A DNA stretch of 64,000 nucleotides from the NCBI GenBank assembly GCA_017460835.1, contig JAFUAD010000045.1, positions 1-64,000 on the forward strand, in the 5' to 3' direction. Both the position numbers and the translations under genes were made by a program. Below the pieces are notes generated by a model. It saw only the letters and a program-made list of their open reading frames with translations, searched no databases and had not been told where the DNA came from. This DNA is from Oscillospiraceae bacterium. Its GTDB lineage: Bacteria; Bacillota; Clostridia; Oscillospirales; Ruminococcaceae. Positions 42,389-52,500 of the stretch are shown here, in pieces. The stretch's first letter is position 1. The number at the start of each line of letters is the position of its first letter.

Positions 42389-43762
42389 TCAGAATTTCGG
42401 CAGCTTTTCGAGCGATTCTGCAATCTCCTCGTCGGTGGGAATATAATTCTCAAGCTGGCCGTCATTGTACTTCTGGTAGCCGTAGAGGTCGAAGTAGCCG
42501 GTGCCGGTCAGGCCGAAGACGATGGTCTTTTCCTCGCCGGTCTCCTTGCACTTCAGCGCCGTGTCGATCGCGGCGCGGATGGCGTGCGAGCTCTCCGGTG
42601 CCGGGAGGATGCCCTCAACTCTGGCAAACTGCACAGCCGCCGCGAACACATCCGACTGCTTATAGGACACAGCATCGAGGATGCCCTGTGCGCGCAGCGC
42701 CGAGAGCACGGTGCTCATGCCGTGATAGCGCAGACCGCCTGCGTGGTTCGGAGCAGGGATGTAGTTCGAGCCGAGCGTATACATCTTTGCGAGCGGGCAG
42801 ATCATGCCGGTGTCGCAGAAGTCATATGCATAGGTGCCGCGGGTCAGGCTCGGGCAGGATGCCGGCTCGACCGCGATAAACTGGTAATCCGCCTCGCCGC
42901 GCAGCTTCTCGCCGACGAACGGTGCGATCAGTCCGCCGAGATTGGAGCCGCCGCCCGCGCAGCCGATGATCGTATCCGGCTTGATGCCGTATTTATCGAG
43001 CGCCGCCTTCGTTTCAAGGCCGATGACCGACTGATGCAGCAAAACCTGATTGAGCACAGAGCCGAGCACATAGCGGTATCCCTCATGCGAAACCGCATAC
43101 TCGACCGCCTCAGAGATCGCGCAGCCGAGACTGCCGGTCGTGCCGGGATGTGCTTCCAGAATCTTCTTGCCGACTTCGGTGGTCATAGAGGGAGAGGGCG
43201 TCACATCTGCGCCGTAGGTGCGCATGACCTCGCGGCGGAAGGGCTTCTGCTCATAGCTGACCTTGACCATATAGACCTTGCAGTCGAGATCGAAATAGGC
43301 ACAAGCCATCGAAAGCGCCGTGCCCCACTGACCTGCGCCGGTCTCGGTGGTTACGCCCTTGAGCCCCTGCTTCTTGGCATAATATGCCTGCGCGATTGCG
43401 GAATTGAGCTTGTGGGAGCCGGAGGTGTTGTTGCCCTCGAATTTGTAGTAGATCTTCGCCGGGGTGCCGAGTGCCTTTTCGAGACAGTAAGCGCGAACCA
43501 GCGGAGACGGGCGGTACATTTTGTAGAAGCTGCGGATTTCCTCCGGAATTTCGATATACGCATCGTTGTTGTTGAGCTCCTGCTCTGCAAGCTCGCGGCA
43601 GAACACAGCGGAAAGCTCATCGAGGGATGCCGGCTCATGCGTTGCCGGATTGAGCAGCGGTGCAGGCTTCTCCTTCATGTCGGCACGGAGATTGTACCAT
43701 GCCTTCGGCATTTCGGATTCCTCCAGATAGATTTTGTACGGGATTTCGTTGCGGTTTGCCAT
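42389..43762 (-). CDS. trpB: TrpB2-type tryptophan synthase beta chain
   Basis: This 457-residue PLP enzyme belongs to the TrpB2 (TIGR01415) branch of tryptophan synthase beta chains. It has the long N-terminal extension typical of TrpB2 (RPSPLVRAYCLEKALG), the PLP Lys in NNTSGSHKLNSAIAQAYYAK, GAGQWGTALSMAC, the phosphate-binding GCAGGGSNLGG, and ILPAPESSHA. No trpA or other trp gene is adjacent, so it probably makes Trp from indole and serine on its own. A Trp-type T-box leader lies upstream, which ties it to tryptophan supply. Confidence 0.93.
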   Translation of the reverse strand: MANRNEIPYKIYLEESEMPKAWYNLRADMKEKPAPLLNPATHEPASLDELSAVFCRELAEQELNNNDAYIEIPEEIRSFYKMYRPSPLVRAYCLEKALGTPAKIYYKFEGNNTSGSHKLNSAIAQAYYAKKQGLKGVTTETGAGQWGTALSMACAYFDLDCKVYMVKVSYEQKPFRREVMRTYGADVTPSPSMTTEVGKKILEAHPGTTGSLGCAISEAVEYAVSHEGYRYVLGSVLNQVLLHQSVIGLETKAALDKYGIKPDTIIGCAGGGSNLGGLIAPFVGEKLRGEADYQFIAVEPASCPSLTRGTYAYDFCDTGMICPLAKMYTLGSNYIPAPNHAGGLRYHGMSTVLSALRAQGILDAVSYKQSDVFAAAVQFARVEGILPAPESSHAIRAAIDTALKCKETGEEKTIVFGLTGTGYFDLYGYQKYNDGQLENYIPTDEEIAESLEKLPKF

Positions 43763-43800
43763 GATAATCGCTCCTTTTTCATAATTTATTTCGATGCAGG

Positions 43801-44100
43801 AGCAAATAAAAAACGCCCGCCCCTGACATCATAAACGATCTGTCAAGGACGGACGGTACGTCCGCGGTGCCACCTTGATTCACCGGGTTCCGCAGGGAAC
43901 GCCGATGCACTTTTCAGGATACAAGCATATCCCCGGCATCTGACGGGTGCCGAGCCGTCGCAGCTTTCCGGTCATAAAGCCGGCTGCGCCCTCCGCGGGC
44001 CATTGCTGACGCTGTGCTCCGCCCGGCTCTCAGCTTTCCCGGGCTCTCTGTGGGTACATACGCAGTTTTCTCTCCGCATCATCGGTTTTGAGTATTATTA
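43801..44100 (-). ncRNA. T-box leader (tryptophan-type) upstream of trpB2
   Basis: On the minus strand this leader has the T-box antiterminator AAGGTGGCACCGCGG (43862-43876), whose TGGC pairs with the uncharged tRNA end. It is followed by a terminator stem (GTCCGTCC...GGGCGGGC, about 43816-43855) and GTTTTTTATTT. A stem I-like region lies at about 43985-44085 with an AGAGAG bulge and a GC-rich apical hairpin. The most likely specifier is TGG at 44000-44002 (in CAATGGCC), matching tRNA-Trp and the gene it controls. The specifier position is inference. Confidence 0.88.
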
Positions 44101-44106
44101 TTCTGG

Positions 44107-44135
44107 ATTATAGCACAGATTTTTTCATTTGTCAA
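44107..44135 (-). promoter_or_regulatory. Consensus promoter of the trpB2 T-box transcript
   Basis: TTGACA (44130-44135) and TATAAT (44107-44112) on the minus strand are 17 nt apart, a perfect sigma-A match. The -35 overlaps the last codons of the MFS gene. Confidence 0.9.
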
Positions 44136-45301
44136 GTACCCCGTGAGATTTTTTTCGGCGCAGGCTCTGTCAGCAGCGCGAGCAGAACCAGAAAAAATCC
44201 GAGGAACAGCGGAAAGATCTGCATATTCCCGCTCCTTGCGGCAAGCCTGCCGAACAGTGCAGGCATCAGCGTCGTGCCGATGTACGCGCTTGCCGTTTGC
44301 AGCCCGATCATGCGCTGTGTGCAGCGGCGCGGAAACGCAGACGGCGTCGCATGAATCATGCAGGGATACACCGGTGCAGCGCCGGCTCCGATGACGGTGA
44401 AGCCGATGCAGGGAAGCACCCCGCCGCCCGGCAGAATCAGCAGAATCAGGCCGGCAGCCATGCCGCAGAGCCCCGTGCGGATCATTCTGCGGTCGCCGAT
44501 GCGGTCGGCAAGAAAGCCGCCGAGCAGCCTTCCGGCGGTGATGCCGACATAGTAGCAGGAGGCGGCGCGGGCAGCGCTCCCGGCATGGAGCCCGCGCTCG
44601 TGAACCAGATAGCTGCTCGCCCAGAGCCCCGCGGTGCTCTCGAAGGCGCAATAGCTGAAAAATGTGATGAGCACCGGCAAAACCCCGCGCATCGCAAGCA
44701 GGCGGCGCAAGGGTACGGCTTCGTCCGTGCAGCGCGCACCGTCAGAGCCCTCCGCGGTATGCTTCCAGAGGGGAAGCGAGCAAAAGAGCATCAGCGTCAG
44801 GATGATCTGCAAAACCGCGACCGTGCGGTAGCCGCCCTGCCAGTCGGCATTCCGGCGCAGATAAAAGCTCATGATATACGGGCTCGCCGCTGCGCCGATG
44901 CCCCAGAAGCAGTGCAGCCAGCTCATGTGCCGCGCCGGGTAATGCACCGCGACATAGTGATTGAGCGCGGAATCCACCGCACCGGCGCCGAGCCCGTACG
45001 GAACGGCAAAGATGCACAGCATCAGAAAGCTGCCGGAGAACGAAAAGCCGGTCAGTGCGATTGCCGTCAGCAGGACGCTGCACGCCGCGACCTGACCCGT
45101 CCCGAACCGCCGGAGCAGGCGGTCTGCGAGCAGGCTCGAAAGCACGGTTCCGGCGGAGATCGTCATGGAGAGGATGCCGGCATAGGACACCGGCACATGC
45201 AAGAGCGGCTGCATCGACGGCCATGCCGCGCCGAGCAGGGAATCCGGCAGGCCGAGGCTGATATATGAGAGATAGATCACCGCCAGCAGTATTGAAAACA
45301 A
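44132..45301 (-). CDS. Major facilitator superfamily transporter
   Basis: This is a polytopic MFS permease of about 389 residues with 12 predicted helices. It has the loop 2-3 motif ADRLLRRFGTGQVA and its second-half copy GGFLADRIGDRRMI. LALPYGLGAGAVDSALNHYVA-like sequence around residues 100-120 recalls sugar-type (FHS-like) permeases, but the substrate cannot be read. The TTG at 45301 is set by AAAGGAG 6 nt upstream; an ATG at 45331 would add ten residues but lacks a good ribosome-binding site. Its 3' end runs into the trpB2 promoter. Confidence 0.82.
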   Translation of the reverse strand: MFSILLAVIYLSYISLGLPDSLLGAAWPSMQPLLHVPVSYAGILSMTISAGTVLSSLLADRLLRRFGTGQVAACSVLLTAIALTGFSFSGSFLMLCIFAVPYGLGAGAVDSALNHYVAVHYPARHMSWLHCFWGIGAAASPYIMSFYLRRNADWQGGYRTVAVLQIILTLMLFCSLPLWKHTAEGSDGARCTDEAVPLRRLLAMRGVLPVLITFFSYCAFESTAGLWASSYLVHERGLHAGSAARAASCYYVGITAGRLLGGFLADRIGDRRMIRTGLCGMAAGLILLILPGGGVLPCIGFTVIGAGAAPVYPCMIHATPSAFPRRCTQRMIGLQTASAYIGTTLMPALFGRLAARSGNMQIFPLFLGFFLVLLALLTEPAPKKISRGT

Positions 45302-45385
45302 AGGGCGCTCCTTTCCGCGTGCGCAGGGCATGCTGTCATCTGCTTTTTCAGCATATGCAGCGGGGCTGTCCGCGGTGATTTTCTG

Positions 45386-45414
45386 TTGACATTTTCACGA
45401 GAATGCGGTATACT
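45386..45414 (+). promoter_or_regulatory. Promoter of the rnz-GNAT-cca-TlpA unit
   Basis: TTGACA (45386-45391) and TATACT (45409-45414) are 17 nt apart, 33 nt before the rnz start. Confidence 0.82.
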
Positions 45415-45447
45415 GAACAGGAGAATACACGAAAAGGAGCAACAACC

Positions 45448-46371
45448 ATGCTGGAGGTTACACTGCCTGGAACAGGCGGCACCATGCCGCTGAAAAACCG
45501 CTGGCTGACATGCTGCCTGATCCGCTGTGAGGGGCACGGCATCCTCATCGACTGCGGCGAGGGCACCCAGATTGCACTGCGCTGCGCGGGGCGCTCCGTG
45601 CAGCGGCTCGACCTGCTCTGCATCACGCATTTCCACGCGGATCACATCAGCGGACTGCCGGGGCTTCTGCTCTCGATGGGGCAGGACGGCAGAACCGAGC
45701 CGCTGACGATCGCAGGTCCCCGCGGGCTCGTGCAGACCGTCGCCGGGCTGCGCACCATCGCGCCGGAGCTCCCCTTCCCGATCGTACTGACCGAACTGAC
45801 GGAGCAGGAGGAGCTGCTGCATTTTGCGGGACTTGAAATCACGGCGTTTGCAGTCCGGCACACGCTCCCCTGCTACGGCTACCGGCTGCATCTGCCGAGA
45901 CCCGGAAAATTTGACCCGGAGCGTGCCAGAAGCGGCGGCGTGCCGATGGCGGTCTGGGGATTGCTCCAGAAGCAGCCGCAGGCGGAATATCAAGGGGTCA
46001 TTTATGAGCAGGATCAGGTGCTCGGCCCGCCGCGCAGGGGGCTGACCGTGACCTACTGCACCGACACCCGCCCGACGCCTGCCATTCTGAAGGCCGCCGA
46101 CAGCGCCGATCTGCTGATTCTCGAAGGCATGTACGGCGATGATGAAAAGCTCGGCAAGGCGCTGGAAACCAAGCACATGCTCTTTTCCGAGGCGGCGGAG
46201 ATCGCGGCGGAGGCCAATGCAAAGCGGCTCTGGCTGACGCATTACAGCCCGTCGCTGCCCGACCCGGAGACCTACCTCCCGGCGGCAAGGGCGATCTTCC
46301 CGGAAACCGTCTGCGCAAGGGACGGCGAATCGCTCACGCTGCGCTACTGCAATGAGGAGGGGGAAGCATGA
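45448..46371 (+). CDS. rnz: Ribonuclease Z
   Basis: RNase Z matures the 3' end of tRNA precursors. The 307-residue metallo-beta-lactamase fold protein has the zinc motif THFHADHISGLPG, ILIDCGEGTQ, the substrate-recognition region and the distal ligands in YCTDTRPTPAI and LWLTHYSPS. The start at 45448 follows AAAAGGAG by 9 nt. The cca gene two positions downstream acts next in the same tRNA 3'-end pathway, which supports a shared unit. Confidence 0.93.
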   Translation: MLEVTLPGTGGTMPLKNRWLTCCLIRCEGHGILIDCGEGTQIALRCAGRSVQRLDLLCITHFHADHISGLPGLLLSMGQDGRTEPLTIAGPRGLVQTVAGLRTIAPELPFPIVLTELTEQEELLHFAGLEITAFAVRHTLPCYGYRLHLPRPGKFDPERARSGGVPMAVWGLLQKQPQAEYQGVIYEQDQVLGPPRRGLTVTYCTDTRPTPAILKAADSADLLILEGMYGDDEKLGKALETKHMLFSEAAEIAAEANAKRLWLTHYSPSLPDPETYLPAARAIFPETVCARDGESLTLRYCNEEGEA

Positions 46372-47381
46372 CGCATGCCGGCACGCAGCCGATTGACACA
46401 AAGCGCTTGATTCTGCGCCGGTTTACGGAAGCCGATCTGCCGGATATGCTCAAAAACTGGATTGCCGACCCGGCAGTTCAGCAGGAATACGGCGAGCCCT
46501 GCTACCCGGATGTGGAGTCTGCGGGTGCGCTGCTGCACAAATGGATTGCATCCTATGAAAGCCCTGCCTTTTACCGCTGGGCGATCATTGAGCGGGAAAG
46601 CGGGCAGAATATCGGGCAGATCGCCTTCTGCCGGGTGTATGACGATGTGAAAACCGCCGAGATCGAATACTGCATCAGCAGGGCATTCCGGGGCAGGGGC
46701 TATGCGGGCGAGGCATTGCAGGCCGTGATCGCAGATACCTTTACGCAGACTGATTTTGAAAAGCTCGAAGCCTATCACCGCGCCGAAAACATCACATCCG
46801 GCAGGGTGCTCGAAAAATCCGCGATGCACCGGACGGACAGCGTCGAGCGGTTCCGGCGGGCGGGCGAGCAGTCGAAAGGCGAGGTCTGCTACTGCATCCG
46901 CCGGGACGGGATGAACTATCCCGGTATCACCGAGGATTTCATCAGAAGCTGCGCGCATTACGGCATCCGCTATGCACCGGATGCGCCGTATTGCTATCGC
47001 GTGCTGATGAAGCTGATTTATGAAAACGACTGGGCAAGGGCGCGGCAGCTTCTGGAGGCGAATCCGCAGGCATTTGCCGATAAACACCGCTGGATTGTTC
47101 TGGACACCGCTGTCGGAATGTGTCTGAATGAGGTGACCGACCGGCAGGGAAATCTTTACCGGACAGAATCGGGGATGAAAAAGGGGAAAACCTATTACCC
47201 GGCGCCGGAATGCATTGCGTTTATCGCGTATCTGCTGGAAAACGGCGCCGACCCGCATCAGCCGGAGCGGTTTGACCAATTGAAGAACATCGACGACACC
47301 GAATCGGACAGCGCACAGCAGACCGGATTTCACTACGACTGCTCCGCGGTTCGGGCGCTGCTGAAACAATACTGGAAATGA
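46368..47381 (+). CDS. GNAT acetyltransferase fused to a C-terminal ankyrin-like domain
   Basis: This 337-residue protein starts with a RimJ/RimL-type GNAT domain (residues 8-175: TKRLILRRFTEADLPDML, then FRGRGYAGEALQAVIADTF with the acetyl-CoA loop RGRGYAGEA, then AYHRAENITSGRVLEKSAM). A second part of about 160 residues follows, with EDFIRSCAHYGIRYAPDAPYC, NDWARARQLLEANPQAFAD and IAYLLENGADPHQPERF, which recall ankyrin repeats. It overlaps rnz by four bases (ATGA). The GNAT part probably N-acetylates a protein or small molecule. The C-terminal part is not recognised with certainty. Confidence 0.82.
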   Translation: MTHAGTQPIDTKRLILRRFTEADLPDMLKNWIADPAVQQEYGEPCYPDVESAGALLHKWIASYESPAFYRWAIIERESGQNIGQIAFCRVYDDVKTAEIEYCISRAFRGRGYAGEALQAVIADTFTQTDFEKLEAYHRAENITSGRVLEKSAMHRTDSVERFRRAGEQSKGEVCYCIRRDGMNYPGITEDFIRSCAHYGIRYAPDAPYCYRVLMKLIYENDWARARQLLEANPQAFADKHRWIVLDTAVGMCLNEVTDRQGNLYRTESGMKKGKTYYPAPECIAFIAYLLENGADPHQPERFDQLKNIDDTESDSAQQTGFHYDCSAVRALLKQYWK

Positions 47382-47393
47382 AGGGCAAATCAA

Positions 47394-48743
47394 ATGACAA
47401 AATTGCAGATTACCCCGCCTGCGCCGGTGCAGAGGGCGCTCGATCTTCTGAACGCGGCAGGCTTTGAGGCATACATCGTCGGGGGCTGCGTCCGGGACGC
47501 GCTGCGCGGTGCGGAGCCGCATGACTGGGACTGCACCACCGCCGCAAAGCCTGATGCGATCTGCGCGTGCTTTCGCGGATTTCATGTGATCGAGACCGGC
47601 TTGCAGCACGGGACGGTCACGGTCGTCATCGACAAAATGCCGATCGAAATTACCACCTACCGCATCGACGGGGTGTATGCCGATCACCGGCGGCCGGATT
47701 CGGTCACGTTCACCGACTCGCTGACAGAGGATCTTGCGCGGCGCGATTTCACCGTAAATGCGATGGCGTATCATCCCGAGAACGGGCTGATCGACCCGTT
47801 CGGCGGCGCGGAGGACTTAAAGCGCGGCGTCATCGCCTGCGTCGGCAAGGCGGAGGATCGCTTTGAGGAGGACGGGCTGCGCATCCTGCGGGCAATGCGG
47901 TTTGCGGCGGTGCTCGATTTTGAAATTGCGGAGGAGACCGCCCGCGCAATTCACACAAAACGCACGCTGCTGCATCATATTTCGGCAGAGCGCATCGACA
48001 CGGAGCTGACAAAGCTGCTCTGCGGCGCCGCTGCCGAGCGCGTGCTGACGGCGTTCTCCGATGTGCTGTTCACGGTTCTGCCGGAGCTTCAGCCGATGTA
48101 CGGCTTTGACCAGAAGAATCCGTATCACGACTATGATGTGTATACCCACACACTGAAGGCGGTATCCGCAGCACCGCCGGAGCCGGTTCTGCGCTGGGCG
48201 GCGCTGCTGCATGACAGCGGAAAGCCGCACTGCTTTACCGAGGACGGGCGCGGCGGGCATTTCTACGGGCATGCGGCGATCTCAAAGGAGATCGCGAGGA
48301 GCGCGCTGCATAAAATGAAATGCGACCGGAAGCGCCTCGACCGCGTGCTGCTGCTCACGGAGCTGCACGATACGGTATGGAACGGCACCGAGAAGCAGCT
48401 CAAGCGCACGGTTCAGAAAATCGGATTTGAGGCGGCATATCAGCTTTTGCAGCTTCACAAGGCCGATGTCGCGGCACAGGCTGCCCGCTTCCGGGCAGAG
48501 CGGCTTGCCGAATCGGATGAACTGCTTGCAATGCTCGATGCGCTGCGTGAGGCGGATGCCTGCATGAGCCTCAAAAAGCTCGCGGTGACCGGCGGCGATC
48601 TGCTCGCGCTCGGCATCCCGCAGGGGCGGGAGATCGGACAATGGCTCCGGCTGCTGCTCGAACAGGTCATGGACGGCGCGCTGCCCAATGAACAGGAAGC
48701 CCTGCTGCAATATGTGCGGCAGAGGATTGGTGAGAAAGGATGA
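47394..48743 (+). CDS. cca: CCA-adding tRNA nucleotidyltransferase
   Basis: Cca adds or repairs the 3' CCA end of tRNA. The 449-residue class II enzyme has the nucleotidyltransferase head (AYIVGGCVRDALRGAEPHDWDCTT with the metal-binding DxD), RRDFTVNAMAYHPENGLIDPFGG, EDGLRILRAMRFAA, and an HD domain with LLHDSGKPHCF and HAAISKEIA. The size and HD domain match Clostridia-type Cca. AAGGG lies 8 nt before the ATG. Confidence 0.96.
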   Translation: MTKLQITPPAPVQRALDLLNAAGFEAYIVGGCVRDALRGAEPHDWDCTTAAKPDAICACFRGFHVIETGLQHGTVTVVIDKMPIEITTYRIDGVYADHRRPDSVTFTDSLTEDLARRDFTVNAMAYHPENGLIDPFGGAEDLKRGVIACVGKAEDRFEEDGLRILRAMRFAAVLDFEIAEETARAIHTKRTLLHHISAERIDTELTKLLCGAAAERVLTAFSDVLFTVLPELQPMYGFDQKNPYHDYDVYTHTLKAVSAAPPEPVLRWAALLHDSGKPHCFTEDGRGGHFYGHAAISKEIARSALHKMKCDRKRLDRVLLLTELHDTVWNGTEKQLKRTVQKIGFEAAYQLLQLHKADVAAQAARFRAERLAESDELLAMLDALREADACMSLKKLAVTGGDLLALGIPQGREIGQWLRLLLEQVMDGALPNEQEALLQYVRQRIGEKG

Positions 48744-48745
48744 GT

Positions 48746-49441
48746 ATGATGAAAAAGAGAAGGTTTTTTGCGATTTTCACGGCATGCTGCGCGCTGGCGG
48801 CACTGAGCGGCTGCGGCGGCGATACCCTGCGGAGCAGATCGCCGCAGACAGCGGGAAACAGCGGCGATATCGCGGAGATCAGCGCCCCGGAGAGCAGCGC
48901 GGCGGAGCCGGAGCAATCGGCCGAAACCGGCAGCAGCGAGCCCGGAAGCACCTCTGCCCCGCAGACGACTCAGCGGATCCACTATACCGATCTGCCGGAT
49001 GTGCATACATTTACGGCGAAGGGGATGAACGGTGAGCAGCTTTCGCAGGCGAATTTCGCCCGCGCGGATGTGACCGTCATCAATTTCTGGTCCACGACCT
49101 GCCCGCCCTGCATCCGCGAGATGCCGGAGCTTGCGGAGTTTGAAAAGTCGCTGCCGGACAATGTGCAGCTTCTGACATGGTGCTACGACGGCAGCTATTA
49201 CCCGGACGATGCACGCGAAATCCTCGATGATGCGGGCTTTACCGGCACCACGATCGTGAGCTGGGACGGCGATCTGCAAACGCTCCTCTCGAATCTGATG
49301 TATACCCCGACGACGATGTTTTTTGACAGTCAGGGCAATATGATCGCGGAGGAGATCATCGGCGCGACGGGCGTAAAGGGGCCGTATACCGAGAAGATCA
49401 ATGCCGCGCTGACCGCAATGGGCAAGCCGGCAATGTCCTGA
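48746..49441 (+). CDS. TlpA/ResA-like thioredoxin lipoprotein
   Basis: This is a membrane-anchored thiol-disulfide protein of about 231 residues. A lipoprotein signal ends in LAALSGCGG (lipidated Cys about 23), a Ser/Glu-rich linker reaches to about 75, and a thioredoxin fold follows with the CxxC motif in FWSTTCPPCIREMPELAEF and cis-Pro in TPTTMFFDSQG. The ATG at 48746 follows AAAGG by 6 nt; an ATG at 48740 is too close to it. It probably reduces or oxidises exported proteins. No cytochrome-maturation gene is nearby. Confidence 0.9.
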   Translation: MMKKRRFFAIFTACCALAALSGCGGDTLRSRSPQTAGNSGDIAEISAPESSAAEPEQSAETGSSEPGSTSAPQTTQRIHYTDLPDVHTFTAKGMNGEQLSQANFARADVTVINFWSTTCPPCIREMPELAEFEKSLPDNVQLLTWCYDGSYYPDDAREILDDAGFTGTTIVSWDGDLQTLLSNLMYTPTTMFFDSQGNMIAEEIIGATGVKGPYTEKINAALTAMGKPAMS

Positions 49442-49496
49442 ATCTCCCGCAAAATTGCTGCGCCGGAATGCCCTGTGCCGGATTTTCTCATAAATC

Positions 49497-49525
49497 TTGA
49501 CTTTTTTTGCATTCTGTGCTATACT
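49497..49525 (+). promoter_or_regulatory. Promoter of ileS
   Basis: TTGACT (49497-49502) and TATACT (49520-49525) are 17 nt apart. The 5' leader to ileS is only about 45 nt, too short for a T-box. Confidence 0.8.
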
Positions 49526-49576
49526 GGACAGTGTATGTTTACTGCATGAATCTCAAGACAGAAAGGATGCATTCCC

Positions 49577-52500
49577 ATGCAAAACTATCAGCCCCTTGAC
49601 AGCCGCCCGAAGCTCGCGCAGATTCAGGCGGATATGCTGGCAAGCTGGAAAGAAGAAAAGGTATTTGAAAAATCCGTCAACAACGGACAGGCTGAGGAGG
49701 TTGTCTTTTACGACGGCCCTCCCTTCCCGACCGGAATCCCGCATCACGGCACCGTGCTCGTCTCCTTCATCAAGGACCTGATCGCGCGCTACCACACGAT
49801 GAAGGGCTATTCCGTGCCGAGAGTCTGGGGCTGGGACTGCCACGGTCTGCCGATCGAAACGCAGGCGGAAAAGGCACTCGGCATCGACAGCAAGACCGAG
49901 ATCGAGCGGAAAATCGGCATCGGCAAATTCAATGAGGCATGCCATGAGATCGTCTCGAAAAACAACGAAACATGGCGCGAATACGTCGATCAGATGGCGC
50001 GCTGGGTCGATTACGACGGCGCCTATAAGACCATGAACCTCACCTATATGGAATCGGTCATGTGGGCATTCAAGCAGTGCTATGACAAGGATCTGATCTA
50101 CCGCGATTACCGCGTCACGCCGTACTGCTGCCGCTGCGAGACCTCGCTCTCGATCTCCGATACCAGAGAATCCGACTCCACCCGTCCGCGTCAGGACAGA
50201 TGGATCATCACAAAGTTCAAGACCGACGAGCAGATCGACGGCAAGCAGGTGTACTTCCTCGCATGGACGACGACACCGTGGACGCTGCCCTCGAACCTCT
50301 GCCTCGCAGTCGGTGAGAATCTCGATTATGCCTATGTTGAGGCGGAGAACGGCGACGTTCTGATCGCCTGCAAGGCAACCCTCAAGGGCTTCCCGAAGGT
50401 ATTTGGCAAGAAGCCGGTCATTCTGAAGGAGTGCAAGGGCGCCGAGCTCGTCGGCAAGACCTATGAGCCGCTGTTCCCCTACTTTGCCGATATGGCGAAG
50501 GAGGGCGCATTCCGCGTCGTCACGGCGGATTATGTCGGCTCCGAGGAGGGCGTCGGCATCGTTCACACCGCACCGGCATTCGGTGAGGACGACTACTGGA
50601 CCTGCCGCAGACACCATATCCCGATGGTCAATCCGGTCGATGAAAAGGGACACTTCACAAAGGAAGTCACCGATTTCTATTCCGAAACCGATGCGAAAAC
50701 CGTCATCGAGATGAACCCGACGGTCATCCGCTTCCTCTATGACAACGGCAAGGCTGTCGCAGACGGCACGATCGAGCATAACTATCCGCACTGCTGGCGC
50801 TGCCGCGAGCCGCTGATCTACAAGGCGATGGACGCATGGTATCTCAATATCGAAAAGCTGAAGCCGCGCCTGATCGAGCTGAACAATACACAGGTCAACT
50901 GGATTCCGGATTCCGTCAAGGATTCCCGCTTCGGAAAGTGGCTGGAGAATGCCCGCGACTGGAATATCTCCAGAAACCGCTACTGGTCCACGCCGATCCC
51001 GATCTGGGAGTGCCCGGACTGCAAAAAGCGCGTCGTGCTCGGCAGCCTCGATGAGATCGAGCAGCGCTCCGGCGTGCGGCTCGATAACCTGCACCGCCAG
51101 TTTGTCGATGAGATCACATTCCCGTGCGAATGCGGCGCGGCGATGAAGCGCGTGCCGGAGGTGCTGGACTGCTGGTTTGAGTCGGGCTGTGTGCCGTTTG
51201 CACAGAAGCACTACCCCTTTGAGAACAAGGAATGGTTCGAGTCGCATTTCCCGTGTGATTTCATTGTCGAATATACCGGTCAGATTCGCTGCTGGTTCTA
51301 TTATCTGCATGTCATGGCAACCGCACTGTTCGACCGCCCGGCATTCAAGAACTGCGTCGTTCACGGCACGATTCTTGACGAAAACGGCAAAAAGCTCTCG
51401 AAATCCAATCACAATTATACCGACCCGATGAAGCTGATGAAGGAATTTGGCACGGACGCCTTCCGCCTGTACCTGTTCCAGTCGAATGCGATGCTCGTTG
51501 GTGACCTGCGCTTTAAGGATTCCGGCATTCAGGATATGCTCCAGCAGCTCATCCTGCCGCTCTGGAATGCCTGCAACTTCTTCATTTCCTACGCGAACAT
51601 CGACGGCTATCATCCGGATGCACTGCCGCTTCCGCAGTCGGACAACCAGCTCGACCGCTGGATTCTCGCGCTGCTTGCCGAGACCGAGCAGAAGATCACG
51701 CAGAACATGGAGCAGTATTTCGTCAATCACTACACCGACAATCTCGATGCGCTGATGGACGGTCTGACGAACTGGTTTATCCGCCGCTCCCGCCGCCGCT
51801 TCTGGGGCAAGGAGATGACCGCGGACAAGAAGAACGCCTACGACACGCTGCTCTATGTGCTGGTCAACACCTGCAAGCTGTTCGCACCGGCGGCACCGAT
51901 TCTCTCCGATTACCTCTACCGGATTCTGACCGGCGAGGAGTCCGTGCATCTGGCAAGATTCCCGGAGATTCCGGCGGAGTATCAGGATCCCGCGCTGCTG
52001 CGTGAAATTTCGATCGCGCGCAATGTCATCTCGCTCGCACATGCACTCCGCAACAAGAACAATGTCAAGATCCGTCAGCCGCTGAGCACGCTGAAGGTCG
52101 CGCTGGTCTCGAAGGATGCAGCAGAGATCGTCACGCGCTTCACCGGCATCATCGCCGAGGAGCTGAATGTCAAGGAGGTCGTCGTCGCAGACGATGTCTC
52201 CGCGATCGCAAGCGTGCAGTATGCGCCGAATTTCAGCGCAATCCGCGACCTGTACCCGGAGCGGATTCCGGTTCTGATCAAGGCGATCAAGTCCGGCAGC
52301 TTCCGCATGACCGAGGACGCCGCAGTCCTGACGATCGACGGGCAGGAGGAATCCCTGAACCCGGAGATCATCCTCGTGACCTATCAGGCAAAGGACGGCG
52401 GTCATATCATGAGCGAGCACGGCATCGTTGTATCGCTCGACCTGACGATCACCGACGAGCTGCGGGCTGAGGGCATCGCCCGCGACATGGTCCGCATGAT

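Noticed and set aside
49441..49496. Terminator after the TlpA-like gene
   Set aside because: The CCGG...CCGG stem before ATTTTC is only 4 bp and too weak to call.
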